A DNA stretch of 64,000 bases from Chlamydia sp. BM-2023 (GCF_964023145.1 NZ_CAXIED010000001.1:620001-684000), one strand, 5' to 3'; counted from the first letter of the stretch, positions 47,197 through 57,201 are shown. The notes: a model not told the origin generated them from the sequence alone. Program-made: numbers and translations.

Positions 47197-48045
47197 TTAA
47201 GCCCCTATTTTCCATAAAATAAATTCTTTTACTTCAACGGCATTACCACTAGCTTTTTTGGCTTCATTAATTAAACCTTGGATGGTTACATCAGGATTTT
47301 TGATGAAGGCTTGTTCTAGTAGACAAACATCTTGGAAGAATGTTCCTAATTTTCCGCTGACAATCTTATCAATAACTGCTTGCGGTTTGCCTTGTGTTTG
47401 GGAGGAAATAACTTCTTTTTCTCTTTCTAAAATCTCTTCAGGAACGCTTTCTTTGCTTAGAAATTGTGGCTGTGCAGCTACAATGTGCATAGAAATATCT
47501 TTAGCTAAGCTTTCATTATCAGCGCTTCCAGAAATAACAGTTACAGAGACAGCTTTTCCGTTGCCGTGAGAGTAAATACCAACGCTTTCATCAGATGCTT
47601 TTGGTAAATATGTGACTCTATTGATGCGGATGTTTTCTCCAACAGTTTGCATAGTTACAGCGCGTAACTCATCGACTGTAAGAGATGCATCTTGAGAAGC
47701 TGGAAGTTGTAGTAATGCTTCAACATTATTCACTTTATGGTTTAACACGTCTTCAACAAGACTATCCACGAAGGATCTGAATACTGCATTGTTAGCTACG
47801 AAGTCTGTTTCTACGTTAACTTCAACTACAGCAGTTCCACGAGCATCGCTTTTTGCGATGATTACGCCTTCTTTAGTCTCACGGTGTTCTTTCTTGCTTG
47901 CGGAAGCAAGACCTAATTTGCGTAAGTAAACTACAGCGTCTTCAAGGTTTCCATTGCATTCTGCTAGAGCTTCCTTACATTTGGTTAACCCTACGCCGGT
48001 CTGTTGTCTTAAGATTTTGAGGGTTTCCATAGAAAAGTTGCTCAT
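47197..48045 (-). CDS. tsf: Elongation factor Ts
   Basis: A 282-residue protein with UBA-like N-terminus ([47 protein letters not shown]) and the TDFVA motif (VETDFVANN) that contacts EF-Tu. It recycles EF-Tu-GDP. The start ATG overlaps the rpsB stop by one base (TAATG), so translation is coupled. Confidence 0.98.
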   Translation of the reverse strand: MSNFSMETLKILRQQTGVGLTKCKEALAECNGNLEDAVVYLRKLGLASASKKEHRETKEGVIIAKSDARGTAVVEVNVETDFVANNAVFRSFVDSLVEDVLNHKVNNVEALLQLPASQDASLTVDELRAVTMQTVGENIRINRVTYLPKASDESVGIYSHGNGKAVSVTVISGSADNESLAKDISMHIVAAQPQFLSKESVPEEILEREKEVISSQTQGKPQAVIDKIVSGKLGTFFQDVCLLEQAFIKNPDVTIQGLINEAKKASGNAVEVKEFILWKIGA

Positions 48046-48878
48046 TAGTTAACCTCATTGCTGTCGTATTTTTTTGCTAAAAGATCTTCCTGTCGACTTT
48101 CTTCACCTTCGGTTTCCATGCTTTGTTCTTCTTCAGAAGCTTCTTCTATTACTAAAGCTTTGATAGGAGAGACAATCTCGATACCGAGCTGTTTCTTAGT
48201 GTTGATGATATTTTCTTTAATAGTATTGATGATTAGACGAATGCTTTTTAAAGAGTCATCGTTGCAAGGAACAACGTAATCAATAGGTGTTGGATCACAG
48301 TTAGTATCAACTAAAGCCAACACAGGAATGCCGAGTTTTCTAGCTTCAGCAACAGCAATTTTTTCGTAGCTAGGATCAACGACAATGATTAATCCAGGAA
48401 TTTTCTTCAGGTAGCGAATACCTTCCAGATTTTTCAATAATTTTTGATGTCGTTTAGCTAGTAACGCAATTTCTTTTTTGGTTAAGTAAGAACTATTTTG
48501 AGATAAGTCTCTTTCGATTTTATCTAAAGTTTTAATGGAGTTTCTAATAGTCGTCATGTTGGTTAACATTCCGCCTAACCATCGTTCTGCAACGAAGTAT
48601 TCTCCAGCTTCTATAGCAGCTTCTTTAATAACGCATTTGGCTTGCTTTTTGGTTCCTACAAAGAGAATAGATTTATTATCTTTGATAACCTTGCAAACCT
48701 GAGGGATAGCCTTGCGTAATTGGTAAAGAGTTTTTGCTAAGTTAATGATGTAAAGACCATTTTTTTCCTCGAAGATGTAAAGCTTCATCTTAGGATTCCA
48801 TCTTCGGGTCTGGTGCCCAAAATGAGCGCCTGCTTCCATTAAGTCTTTAACTGAAAGATTGCATAGTGATTCTTCCAA
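48045..48878 (-). CDS. rpsB: 30S ribosomal protein S2
   Basis: A 277-residue protein with the S2 core ([69 protein letters not shown]). The last ~30 residues form an acidic tail ([16 protein letters not shown]), which gives the length above the ~240 of Escherichia. First protein gene of the tRNA-Gly-rpsB-tsf-pyrH-frr transcription unit. Start ATG 48876-48878. Confidence 0.98.
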   Translation of the reverse strand: MEESLCNLSVKDLMEAGAHFGHQTRRWNPKMKLYIFEEKNGLYIINLAKTLYQLRKAIPQVCKVIKDNKSILFVGTKKQAKCVIKEAAIEAGEYFVAERWLGGMLTNMTTIRNSIKTLDKIERDLSQNSSYLTKKEIALLAKRHQKLLKNLEGIRYLKKIPGLIIVVDPSYEKIAVAEARKLGIPVLALVDTNCDPTPIDYVVPCNDDSLKSIRLIINTIKENIINTKKQLGIEIVSPIKALVIEEASEEEQSMETEGEESRQEDLLAKKYDSNEVN

Positions 48879-48916
48879 GCTTTGTACCTCTATTTCTTGA
48901 ATATATTAACAATGGC

Positions 48917-48937
48917 ATCTCAACACGATGTTGAGAT
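48917..48937 (-). promoter_or_regulatory. Leader hairpin between tRNA-Gly and rpsB
   Basis: Perfect 9-bp stem ATCTCAACA/TGTTGAGAT with a CGA loop, 39 bases upstream of the rpsB start and inside the probable tRNA-Gly-rpsB transcript. No U run follows, so it is not a plain terminator. A target for autoregulation by S2, or a processing signal, is possible. Confidence 0.5.
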
Positions 48938-48960
48938 TTCAGTCTTGGTGATATTTAGAA

Positions 48961-49031
48961 AGCGCCCGATCAGAATCGAACTGACACCGGTAGCTTGGAA
49001 GGCTACAGCTCTACCATTGAGCTACGGGCGC
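48961..49031 (-). tRNA. tRNA-Gly (anticodon UCC)
   Basis: A 71-base cloverleaf on the minus strand: acceptor GCGCCCG/CGGGCGC, D-arm GCTC/GAGC, anticodon stem GTAGC/GCTAC with loop CTTCCAA (anticodon TCC), T-arm TTCGATT. Discriminator U, CCA not encoded. It sits at the head of the S2 operon. Confidence 0.97.
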
Positions 49032-49044
49032 GGCTAAAACAAGG

Positions 49045-49073
49045 ATGTTAATGTAACAAAGCTTTTAACGCAA
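49045..49073 (-). promoter_or_regulatory. Promoter of tRNA-Gly and the rpsB operon
   Basis: Minus-strand TTGCGT (49073-49068), 17-base spacer, TAACAT (49050-49045). Predicted start about 49037, six bases before the tRNA. It probably also drives rpsB-tsf-pyrH-frr. Confidence 0.6.
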
Positions 49074-49193
49074 GATTGTAATCTCTAGGTATCTGGCTTT
49101 CATAAAAATATAGATATTATTCTAATTTCTATGTGAAAGGATTTTAGGAAATAGATGAGAAATTTTTGAAAGTTTGGGTGGGGATATTTGAAA

Positions 49194-49231
49194 ACAAAAA
49201 AAATCAGAACCCAGGGGTGCTAGGTTCTGAT
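49194..49231 (-). terminator. Terminator of ompA
   Basis: Nine-bp stem (AGAACC pair and flank, 49203-49211 with 49223-49231), eleven-base loop, followed on the minus strand by a run of Ts. It lies just after the ompA stop and shields the tRNA-Gly unit. Confidence 0.93.
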
Positions 49232-49269
49232 AGCGGGACAAAAAGTTGGAATAGTGAAAAACTAAATCC

Positions 49270-50442
49270 TTAGAATCTGAACTGAGCGTTCACGTGAGCA
49301 GCTCTTTCATCGATTAAGCGTGCTTCACCAGTGACTGACCATTTATCAGCGTCAATTAAAGTTGCTCCAATAGCAAGACCACAAGACTTTCTGGATTTCA
49401 TTTTATTGATTTCCATAGAAACGATCTGTAAGAAGTCTCCGTATTTATTAGAAGCTCCTGTAGCACTTCCTGCAAGAGTTGGGTTCCAGCTTGTCAAGTT
49501 TAAGATTTCTGTAGCTAATTTTGGTTGAGCAATGCGGATACCATCAGCATCAAATGTTGCTCTAGACCATTTTACTCCAATGTAAGGAACAAGCATGTTT
49601 AATCTGTAAGATAATGCCATGCCAGCTTGCCATTCATGATACTTAATTGTTGCAGATTTAGTATCTGTAGCAGCAGTGGTTCCAGCTGTCAAAGGAAGAG
49701 GGAGGGCTTTGCCTTTATATCCTCTAGGCTTATGGATAGAGAATTGTGATGTATTAACAATTGCGTTAAGAGTTTCTACTCTAGGCTTGGATTGAGCATA
49801 TTGGAATTCTGCTCCTAAAGTTGCGCAACCGCATTCCCACAATGCTCCACGAGCTCCAACGCTCCAAGAGAATGTCGTATCAGTGTAAAGCTCAACAACG
49901 CCTTGGGTTAAGAATACGTTAGGAAGATCTGTTGCAGCTGCAGCATTAGTTGCAGTTGTAGCTCCAAGTAATCCAACTACGCCAAAAGCAGCAGAGTCAG
50001 CTTTGAAGTAACCATTAGTAGCACCTAATGTGCAGAACACATCAAAACGATCCCAAATGTTTAATGCTAGATAAGCAGCATTAGTGAACCATTCAGCATC
50101 TTGCAATTGTTTGTTGTAAGCGAAGTTAGGTCTTTCTACAGGAGTAGAGCTGTTTGTAATGGTTGTTCCTTTAGGAGCTTCTGCCATGTCAGAAACAGTT
50201 TTTTTTGCGTTTGTTTTTAGCACACGATCGAAAACATAATCTCCGTAGTACCCTGCGCGGATGCTAATAGCATCACACCAAGTGGAGCAAGGATCACAAG
50301 GATCGGCTGGGGAACCTTCCCACATAGTGCCATCGATTAATAAACTTGGTTCAGCTGGATTCCCCACAGGCAAGGCATGTAAGGGGGAAGTAGCTAAACC
50401 TGTTGCGGCAAAAAATAATGCCGATTTCAAGAGTTTTTTCAT
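49270..50442 (-). CDS. ompA: Major outer membrane protein MOMP
   Basis: A 390-residue porin, the most abundant outer-membrane protein. Signal peptide about residues 1-23 ([11 protein letters not shown]...LHA), mature start [20 protein letters not shown]. Conserved cysteines ([25 protein letters not shown]) form the disulfide network of the elementary body. The C-terminal [19 protein letters not shown] ends in F as barrel proteins do. Four variable segments can be seen between the conserved blocks. I chose ATG 50442 because all chlamydial MOMPs start [14 protein letters not shown] precedes it. The ORF also reads from a GTG six bases earlier. Confidence 0.99.
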   Translation of the reverse strand: MKKLLKSALFFAATGLATSPLHALPVGNPAEPSLLIDGTMWEGSPADPCDPCSTWCDAISIRAGYYGDYVFDRVLKTNAKKTVSDMAEAPKGTTITNSSTPVERPNFAYNKQLQDAEWFTNAAYLALNIWDRFDVFCTLGATNGYFKADSAAFGVVGLLGATTATNAAAATDLPNVFLTQGVVELYTDTTFSWSVGARGALWECGCATLGAEFQYAQSKPRVETLNAIVNTSQFSIHKPRGYKGKALPLPLTAGTTAATDTKSATIKYHEWQAGMALSYRLNMLVPYIGVKWSRATFDADGIRIAQPKLATEILNLTSWNPTLAGSATGASNKYGDFLQIVSMEINKMKSRKSCGLAIGATLIDADKWSVTGEARLIDERAAHVNAQFRF

Positions 50443-51047
50443 ACTCACCTCTAAAGATTATGCTTAGTATCTTTTCTTTTTGTGCTCGCTATTCTAAATT
50501 GCTCTTCTGGCGGCACCACGTCCAAGTTAAAGCCAGACAAGATATCCTGTAGGCAATTAATGGCTTTGAGGAGTGTCTTGCAAGTGAAAACAGCCTTAAG
50601 CATGAACATACAGTTCATTATTCGAAAACATAACAAACTTTTCTTATTATAGTAAAGACGATAAGAAAAAAGACTGTTTCCAGGCATAAATTTCAAGCGA
50701 TCATTCCTTATATCTGCTAATAAGTGAGCTCACGGATTTTTGTACACTTTTTTTATTGCATATGCCACTTAGAATAAGTTGGAATTGCCCTCACAAAAGA
50801 GTTTAAAAAGGCTTTATTAAAATCACGGCGTTGCAATTAGTTATTTATTTTGCAAATAAAAACTGTTGAAATTACTTAATAAAGCACTAGTTTTTTTGTG
50901 GAGATCACATTTTCTAAAGTTTATTTGAAGTGTTTTTATGCTTGGAAAACAAGGATGCGTTTTTCGCTTTATTATGCGAAATGCAAGAGCATTTGTTGTG
51001 AGTGTAATCACTTGCCAGACAATGGTTGAGCCCATACTATTTGTTTT
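50443..51047. other. Divergent ompA/pbp2 regulatory region
   Basis: A 605-base AT-rich spacer without a credible ORF. Minus-strand TATAAT at 50651-50646 is the clearest -10-like box for ompA, about 200 bases upstream, but I see no good -35 next to it. MOMP in C. trachomatis has tandem promoters; here I cannot place them surely. The pbp2 promoter lies at the far end. Confidence 0.5.
51012..51040 (+). promoter_or_regulatory. Candidate promoter of pbp2
   Basis: TTGCCA (51012-51017), 17-base spacer, TACTAT (51035-51040). The predicted start is about 51047, at the ATG of pbp2 (51048). No ribosome-binding site exists before this ATG, so a leaderless message is suggested. Confidence 0.55.
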
Positions 51048-54000
51048 ATGAAATATCATAAAAAACGTCGTTCTTATCTCACGGTTCCAGAAAAAACCAA
51101 TCGATTGTTGTCAGGAATTATCGTAACACTGGCAATAATAGCCGTACGTTTGTGGCATCTTGCTGTTGTTGAACATGATCAAAAGTTAGAAGAGGCTTAT
51201 AAGCCTCAAAAAAGGGTAATTCCTGAACTTGTTGAGCGAGCAACTATTTGCGATCGTTTTGGAAAGATATTAGCAGAAAACAAGATGCAATACGATGTGA
51301 GTGTTGCTTATGGGGCTATTCGCGATTTGCCTTCAAGGGCTTGGCATGTTAACGCAGATGGCGGAAGAGAGCTTATTCCTGTTAGGAAAAATTACATTAG
51401 CCGTTTAGCGGAACTCCTTGCTCAAGAGCTACATTTAGATAAGGATGCTATTGAAGATAATATTCATGCAAAAGCATCCGTATTAGGTTCCGTGCCTTAT
51501 TTAGTGCAGGCGAATGTTTCTGAGCGTACCTATTTAAAATTAAAGATGATGTCGAAGCATTGGCCGGGTTTACATGTAGAGCCATCTGTGCGACGTTATT
51601 ACCCTTTGGGAAAAACAGCTTCTGATATTTTGGGATATGTAGGTCCTATTAGTGCTCAAGAATATAAGAGAATAACGCATGAACTGAGCAGGTTGCGAGA
51701 ATGTGTTCGTGCGTATGAAGAGGGGGAGAATCCTAAGTTTCCTGAGGGTTTAGCAAGTATAGATCAGGTACGCTCTTTATTAAATTCTTTGGAGAGCAAT
51801 GCTTATAGTTTAAATGCTTTAGTTGGGAAACTAGGGATAGAGTCTGCTTGGGACGGAAAATTACGCGGGCAGTTGGGGAAGAAAACAGTTCTTGTTGATC
51901 GTCGGGGAAATTTCATTCAGGAGCTGAACGAAGTTTCAGCAACTTCAGGGAAGAAGTTGCAGTTAACAATAGCTGCAGAGCTGCAAGCTTTTGCAGATTC
52001 TTTGCTTTTAGAGCATGAAAAAATGGAGCAGTTTCGCTCCGCTCAATCTTTAAAAAAACAAAATTTTCTACCTCCTTTATTTCCATGGATTAAAGGAGGA
52101 GCTATTATTGCACTTGATCCTAACAATGGCCAGGTATTAGCCATGGCGTCATCCCCGCGGTATCACGGGAATGATTTTATTGATATGCGGATTACGTCTG
52201 ATTCTTCTGAGGCGAGATCTTCAGTATATCGTTGGCTAGAAAATACAGAACATATTGCTGAGCTGTATGATAGGAAAGTTTCTTTATGTCGAGAAAGAAG
52301 AAACCCTTTTACGGGTGCGTACTATGAAGAAGAGCTTCCTCTTACTTTTGATTACTTCTTAGATTTTATTTTGCCAGATATTTCCGAAGTTAAGGCTGCT
52401 GTTAAAAGACTTGGGACTGTGGAAAATGCTGTGAAAATACAAGATTGTGCTGGGAGATTATTGGAGCTATTCTCGTATTCTGAGGGTCATTGTTTTTGTT
52501 CTTCTATTTTTGATGCTGTGTTTCCTTCTGAGGAAGGCCATACCGTTGTAGGGAAGGTAACTTCTATAAAACAGCAGCAATGGATAGCACGGTGTTGTAA
52601 AGACTATAAGTTAGAAATTGAAGAAATTAAGGAAGAATTGCAGGAGTTTTTTTCAGGGCTTTCTGCGAACTACGATAAGATTTTGCTCTTAGACTTGTTT
52701 CAGATGGCTGTAGATCCTTCACGACTTCATCCTCAGCTGCTTTCTTCTGTTAGTTCTCTATCTTTATCTGAATTTTTCGAGTGTCAAGGCCATTACATAG
52801 CTTTGCGAAGTGCTTTTTCAAAAATTGTAGAAGATATTTTTATAGAGGTAGATTTTAAAAATTGGCGAAAGGAGCATTTCGCAAAGCTGCTTGAAACAAA
52901 ACGTAAGCAGGAAAATGCTCGGAAGCAGCGTTACCCCACGCCTTATGTAGATTACCTATTAGAGGAAAGACGAGCTCAGTATCAAGATTTCCGCTGTTGC
53001 TATCTTGATAATTTTTTGGTCTATTTGCTTTCAGGACGAGGGGAAGCTAAACATTTAAAGCCTTATTATGAAGCACTATCCATATGGAAAAAGGAGCTAG
53101 AAAGCGGTGCGCATAAAGCTTTGCCATGGCATGAGCATTATGAATTTTTAAGTCAGCGTTTTTCTGGATCTTCGATAGATTTACAGCATTTGTTTTTATC
53201 TTTTAGAGAATTTTCGGAGCTTCAACGACCATTGTATGGGAATTATCCTTTGATGGTGACAAAGAATGTTCCTCAGAAAGAACAAGATTTAGCAGCAGCA
53301 TTCTATCCTACTTATGGTTATGGCTATCTTAGGTCACATTCGTTTGGTCAGGCAGCAACTTTAGGGTCTATCTTCAAGTTGGTCTCTGCATATTCTGTAT
53401 TATCTCAAGAAGTGCTTAAGGGAAACGAGGACATTGATTATCTATCCAGGTTATTTGTTATTATAGATAGACAATCTTTTGGCTATAAAAGTCATAAGCC
53501 TCATGTAGGATTTTTCAAAGATGGAGCTCCCATTCCTTTATTTTACCGTGGAGGGGTGTTGCCAAAGAACGACTATGCTGGTCGTGGACGTATTGATCTT
53601 ATCTCTGCTTTAGAGATGTCTAGTAACCCATATTTTTCTTTGTTTGTTGGGGAATATCTTTCAGACCCTGAAGATTTATGTCATGCTGCGTCTTTGTTTG
53701 GCTTTGGGGAAAAAACAGGGATAGGTTTGTCTGGAGAGTATGCTGGTGTTGTTCCTAATGATGTGACATACAACCGTTCCGGTTTGTATGCGATGGCTAT
53801 TGGGCAGCATACTCTTGTTGTTACTCCTTTACAAACAGCTGTTATGATGGCTGCCTTAGTTAACGGAGGATCTCTTTATGTGCCTAGTTTAATAGCAGGA
53901 GAATGGGAAGGGGAACAGTTTTGTCCTACAAATCCTGTGAAAAAACGGGATGTATTTATGCCTGAGTCTATAGCCGAATTATTTAAGGCTGGTATGCATA

Positions 54001-54326
54001 ATGTAATTTGGGGAAATTACGGAACAACCCGAAGCATTCGTAATCAGTTTAGTCCTGAGTTGCTCTCCCGTGTTATTGGGAAAACAAGCACGGCAGAATC
54101 TATTGTTCGTGTGGGTTTGGATCGTCAGTATGGCAGCATGAAAATGAAGCACGTGTGGTTTGCCGCTATAGGATTTTCGGATTCTGAACTTACACACCCT
54201 GATATTGTTGTAATTGTTTACTTGCGCCTTGGGGAATTTGGAAGAGACGCTGCTCCTATGGCTGTAAAAATGATAGAAATGTGGAATCAGATAAAAAATA
54301 GAGAGAATTTTTCTGCCGATTCGTAA
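51048..54326 (+). CDS. pbp2: Penicillin-binding protein 2, extended transpeptidase
   Basis: A 1092-residue class B penicillin-binding protein. One membrane anchor at about 22-42, dimerisation segments, then a transpeptidase domain with SxxK at S774-K777 (TLGSIFKLVS), SSN at 858-860 and KTS at 1012-1014. Standard PBP2 proteins are about 600-650 residues; a ~400-residue insertion lies between the N-terminal part of the transpeptidase region (GGAIIALDPNNGQVLAMA at about 350) and the SxxK. The third box is KTS where KTG is usual. It crosslinks the peptidoglycan of dividing reticulate bodies. This extended form is known in chlamydiae. The start is the only credible one. Confidence 0.93.
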   Translation: MKYHKKRRSYLTVPEKTNRLLSGIIVTLAIIAVRLWHLAVVEHDQKLEEAYKPQKRVIPELVERATICDRFGKILAENKMQYDVSVAYGAIRDLPSRAWHVNADGGRELIPVRKNYISRLAELLAQELHLDKDAIEDNIHAKASVLGSVPYLVQANVSERTYLKLKMMSKHWPGLHVEPSVRRYYPLGKTASDILGYVGPISAQEYKRITHELSRLRECVRAYEEGENPKFPEGLASIDQVRSLLNSLESNAYSLNALVGKLGIESAWDGKLRGQLGKKTVLVDRRGNFIQELNEVSATSGKKLQLTIAAELQAFADSLLLEHEKMEQFRSAQSLKKQNFLPPLFPWIKGGAIIALDPNNGQVLAMASSPRYHGNDFIDMRITSDSSEARSSVYRWLENTEHIAELYDRKVSLCRERRNPFTGAYYEEELPLTFDYFLDFILPDISEVKAAVKRLGTVENAVKIQDCAGRLLELFSYSEGHCFCSSIFDAVFPSEEGHTVVGKVTSIKQQQWIARCCKDYKLEIEEIKEELQEFFSGLSANYDKILLLDLFQMAVDPSRLHPQLLSSVSSLSLSEFFECQGHYIALRSAFSKIVEDIFIEVDFKNWRKEHFAKLLETKRKQENARKQRYPTPYVDYLLEERRAQYQDFRCCYLDNFLVYLLSGRGEAKHLKPYYEALSIWKKELESGAHKALPWHEHYEFLSQRFSGSSIDLQHLFLSFREFSELQRPLYGNYPLMVTKNVPQKEQDLAAAFYPTYGYGYLRSHSFGQAATLGSIFKLVSAYSVLSQEVLKGNEDIDYLSRLFVIIDRQSFGYKSHKPHVGFFKDGAPIPLFYRGGVLPKNDYAGRGRIDLISALEMSSNPYFSLFVGEYLSDPEDLCHAASLFGFGEKTGIGLSGEYAGVVPNDVTYNRSGLYAMAIGQHTLVVTPLQTAVMMAALVNGGSLYVPSLIAGEWEGEQFCPTNPVKKRDVFMPESIAELFKAGMHNVIWGNYGTTRSIRNQFSPELLSRVIGKTSTAESIVRVGLDRQYGSMKMKHVWFAAIGFSDSELTHPDIVVIVYLRLGEFGRDAAPMAVKMIEMWNQIKNRENFSADS

Positions 54327-54328
54327 GG

Positions 54329-54345
54329 TTGGCATGCTTTTCGCT
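54329..54345 (+). promoter_or_regulatory. Sigma-54 promoter of the TPR gene
   Basis: TTGGCATGCTTTTCGCT, with GG at 54331-54332 and GC at 54343-54344 in the -24/-12 spacing. It differs from consensus in CAC to CAT, the purine position and TTGC to TCGC. Predicted start near 54356, leader of about 38 bases. A sigma-54 promoter was reported for CT683 of C. trachomatis, the orthologous gene. Confidence 0.8.
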
Positions 54346-54392
54346 CCTGTGAAATACGAGGTCAACGAACTTGTGTGCCAGGAGAAATATTC

Positions 54393-55409
54393 ATGGAAGA
54401 AGCTGCAAAACATCTAGCGAAAGAATTTCTCTGCTCAGGAATTAACTTCTTTTTGAGTGGGGAATATGAACAAGCAGAACGAAGACTAAAAGAAACTCTA
54501 GAGCTAGATCCTTCTGCAGCGCTAGCCTATTGTTATTTAGGAATTATTGCTTTGGAGTCGGGAAGAATTCCCGAAGCACTGACTTGGTGTACGAAAGGGT
54601 TAGAGTCTGAGCCTGGGGATAGCTATTTACGTTATTGCTATGGCGTAGCTTTAGATCGTGATAATCGTTGTGAAGAGGCTATTGAGCAATATCGCGCTTA
54701 TGTGATTTTACATCCCGATGATGCTGAATGCTGGTTTAGTTTAGGTGGGGTATACCATCGTTTAGGGCGTCATTTAGAAGCTATAGAGTGTTTTGATAAG
54801 ATTTTAGAATTAGATCCGTGGAACCCACAAAGCTTATACAATAAGGCTGTAGTTTTAACGGATATGAATGATGAGGAAGGAGCGATTTCTTTATTAGAGG
54901 CTACGGTAAGTAAAAACCCTCTGTATTGGAAAGCTTGGATAAAATTAGGCTACTTGCTCTCAAGACATAAACTTTGGGATAAAGCCACAGAAGCTTATGA
55001 AAGAGTTGTTCAATTACGTCCTGATTTATCCGATGGGCATTACAACTTAGGGTTATGTTACCTCACTTTAGATAAAACACGCTTGGCTTTAAAAGCTTTT
55101 CAAGAAGCTTTGTTTTTAAATGAGGAAGATGCTGATGCCCATTTTTATGTAGGCCTTGCGCATATGGATCTTAAGCAAAATCAACAAGCCTCTGATGCTT
55201 TTCATCGTGCTTTAGGAATTAATTTAGAACACGAGCGTTCGCACTATCTTCTCGGCTATCTTTATCACATGGAGGGTCAGGCAGAAAAAGCAGAAAAAGA
55301 ATTGATGTTTTTAACTGTCAAAGATTCTATATTTGCTCCCTTGCTGCAAAAAACAGTTTCTTCAGACTCGTCGGGATGTTTTGAGCGGAGGTTAGACGCA
55401 ATTCCTTAG
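54393..55409 (+). CDS. TPR repeat protein (CT683-like)
   Basis: A 338-residue soluble protein built of about eight tetratricopeptide repeats (for example AIECFDKILELDPWNPQSLYNKAV, DGHYNLGLCYLTLDKTRLALKAF). TPRs bind partner proteins, but no partner is visible. The ATG at 54393 follows AGGAG by eight bases; a GTG at 54375 is less likely. Its sigma-54 promoter puts it in the late regulon. It is separated from suf by 334 bases. Confidence 0.85.
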   Translation: MEEAAKHLAKEFLCSGINFFLSGEYEQAERRLKETLELDPSAALAYCYLGIIALESGRIPEALTWCTKGLESEPGDSYLRYCYGVALDRDNRCEEAIEQYRAYVILHPDDAECWFSLGGVYHRLGRHLEAIECFDKILELDPWNPQSLYNKAVVLTDMNDEEGAISLLEATVSKNPLYWKAWIKLGYLLSRHKLWDKATEAYERVVQLRPDLSDGHYNLGLCYLTLDKTRLALKAFQEALFLNEEDADAHFYVGLAHMDLKQNQQASDAFHRALGINLEHERSHYLLGYLYHMEGQAEKAEKELMFLTVKDSIFAPLLQKTVSSDSSGCFERRLDAIP

Positions 55410-55743
55410 GAATTGACCTAATAACATTTTTTTTAATTGAAGTGGTTGAGAGTCTAAAATCTAGAAATTTTTACATAAAACACGAACTTACAAGACAAAA
55501 AAAATATAAGCATTAAAATAGTTTTGAGTTTGAAAGGCTTCTCGCCCTACAAGCTCAATGTGTGATCTCAAAAAGAATGGACAGTGTTAACATTCTTTTC
55601 TAACAGGCGTGAAAGTTGAGGCGTCGCTTTTTCTTTCTCGCCTTCTTTAATTCTTCGAAAAATATAGAAAATCTGTTAATCTTGCTAAGCCCTTGTGTAG
55701 CTCTACACAATAATATTTACGATGTGCGCAGAGGCCAGGCGTT
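55410..55743. other. Spacer upstream of the suf operon
   Basis: A 334-base gap with no gene. It is AT-rich and contains the operator-like palindrome at 55693-55710. No terminator with a clean U run is seen after the TPR gene; the last TTTTTTTT (55428-55435) may serve weakly. Confidence 0.5.
55693..55710. promoter_or_regulatory. Perfect dyad, candidate operator of sufBCDS
   Basis: TTGTGTAG-CT-CTACACAA: two perfect 8-base arms with a two-base centre, 34 bases upstream of the sufB ATG. TAATAT immediately downstream (55711-55716) could be the -10. Such a dyad just upstream of an iron-sulfur operon suggests an iron- or cluster-sensing repressor, but which one is unknown. Confidence 0.65.
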
Positions 55744-57198
55744 ATGAGCCAGTCTATAGAAGATTTTTTACAGAATCACGAGGATTATCCTTATGGTTTC
55801 GTCACACCTATAGAATCTGAGGGGCTGACCAAAGGTCTCAGTGAAGATGCTATCAAGCAAATTTCTTATTTGCGAAAAGAACCCTCTTTTATCCTAGATT
55901 TTCGTTTAAAAGCTTACGAGTATTGGAAAAAATTACGCGAGCCTGCTTGGGCTCGGTTAAAGTATAATCCCATCAACTATGATGATATTGTATATTTTTC
56001 CTCTCCTAAACAAAAAAAACCTTTAGGGCGTTTAGAAGAAGCAGATCCTGAAATTTTAGAAACATTTAAGAAGTTAGGAATTCCTTTAGACGAGCAAAAG
56101 CGCTTATTGAATGTTCAAAATGTCGCTATAGACTTAGTTTTTGATTCCGTATCGATAGGCACAACGTTCAAAGAAGCTCTGGATAAAGCCGGAGTGATTT
56201 TCTGCTCGATGAGCGAGGCTGTTCGGGAATACCCCGAGCTAGTGAAGAAATATCTAGGTTCCGTTGTTTCCTATAGGGACAATTATTTCGCAGCTTTGAA
56301 TGCTGCTGTTTTTAGTGATGGCTCTTTTGTTTATATTCCTAAGGGCGTTCATTGCCCGATGGAAATTTCCACGTATTTTAGGATTAACGATAAGGAATCG
56401 GGGCAATTTGAACGCACGTTAATCGTTGCGGAAGACGATTCTTTTGTTAGTTACCTTGAAGGTTGTACGGCGCCATCGTATTCTTCCAATCAGCTGCATG
56501 CAGCTGTTGTGGAATTAGTAGCGCATGAAAGAGCTGTTATTCGTTATTCCACTGTGCAGAATTGGTTTTCTGGCGATAAGAAAACAGGACAAGGTGGAGT
56601 ATATAATTTTGTAACTAAGCGAGGTTTATGCGCTGGTTACAAATCAAAGATCTCTTGGTCTCAGGTTGAAGTTGGTGCGGCGATTACCTGGAAGTATCCT
56701 AGTTGCATTTTGAAAGGAAATGAAAGCACAGGAGAGTTTTACTCCATAGCTTTGACAAATGGAAAAATGCAGGCCGATACTGGAACAAAGATGATCCATG
56801 TAGGGGAAAAAACAACTTCGACGATTGTTTCTAAGGGGATCTCTTCGGAAGAGTCTCACAATACTTTTAGGAGTCTTGTTTCTATTTTTGACGGTGCTGT
56901 GAAAAGCCGGAATTATACGCAGTGTGATTCCATGCTTATTGGGCAGTCATGTGGGGCCTATACCGATCCGAAAATTGTAGTGGAAAACTCTCAATCTTCT
57001 GTTGAGCATGAGGCGACGACATCAAAATTACGAGCAGATCAGTTAATGTATCTACGTAGTCGTGGATTGAGTGCTGAAGAGGCTGTGAGCTTGGTTGTGC
57101 ATGGTTTTTGCCGCGAGATTATAGAGCAGTTGCCTTTAGAGTTTGCTCGAGAGGCTTCGAAATTATTATTTGTTAAGTTGGAAAATAGTGTGGGGTAG
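55744..57198 (+). CDS. sufB: SufB, Fe-S cluster scaffold
   Basis: A 484-residue scaffold protein of the SUF system. Beta-helix motifs and [44 protein letters not shown] are the SufB C-terminal hallmark, containing the cysteine and Glu/His cluster ligands. It builds clusters with SufC and SufD. Three bases separate it from sufC. The sufBCDS order here lacks sufE or sufU. Confidence 0.97.
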   Translation: MSQSIEDFLQNHEDYPYGFVTPIESEGLTKGLSEDAIKQISYLRKEPSFILDFRLKAYEYWKKLREPAWARLKYNPINYDDIVYFSSPKQKKPLGRLEEADPEILETFKKLGIPLDEQKRLLNVQNVAIDLVFDSVSIGTTFKEALDKAGVIFCSMSEAVREYPELVKKYLGSVVSYRDNYFAALNAAVFSDGSFVYIPKGVHCPMEISTYFRINDKESGQFERTLIVAEDDSFVSYLEGCTAPSYSSNQLHAAVVELVAHERAVIRYSTVQNWFSGDKKTGQGGVYNFVTKRGLCAGYKSKISWSQVEVGAAITWKYPSCILKGNESTGEFYSIALTNGKMQADTGTKMIHVGEKTTSTIVSKGISSEESHNTFRSLVSIFDGAVKSRNYTQCDSMLIGQSCGAYTDPKIVVENSQSSVEHEATTSKLRADQLMYLRSRGLSAEEAVSLVVHGFCREIIEQLPLEFAREASKLLFVKLENSVG

Positions 57199-57201
57199 TG
57201 A

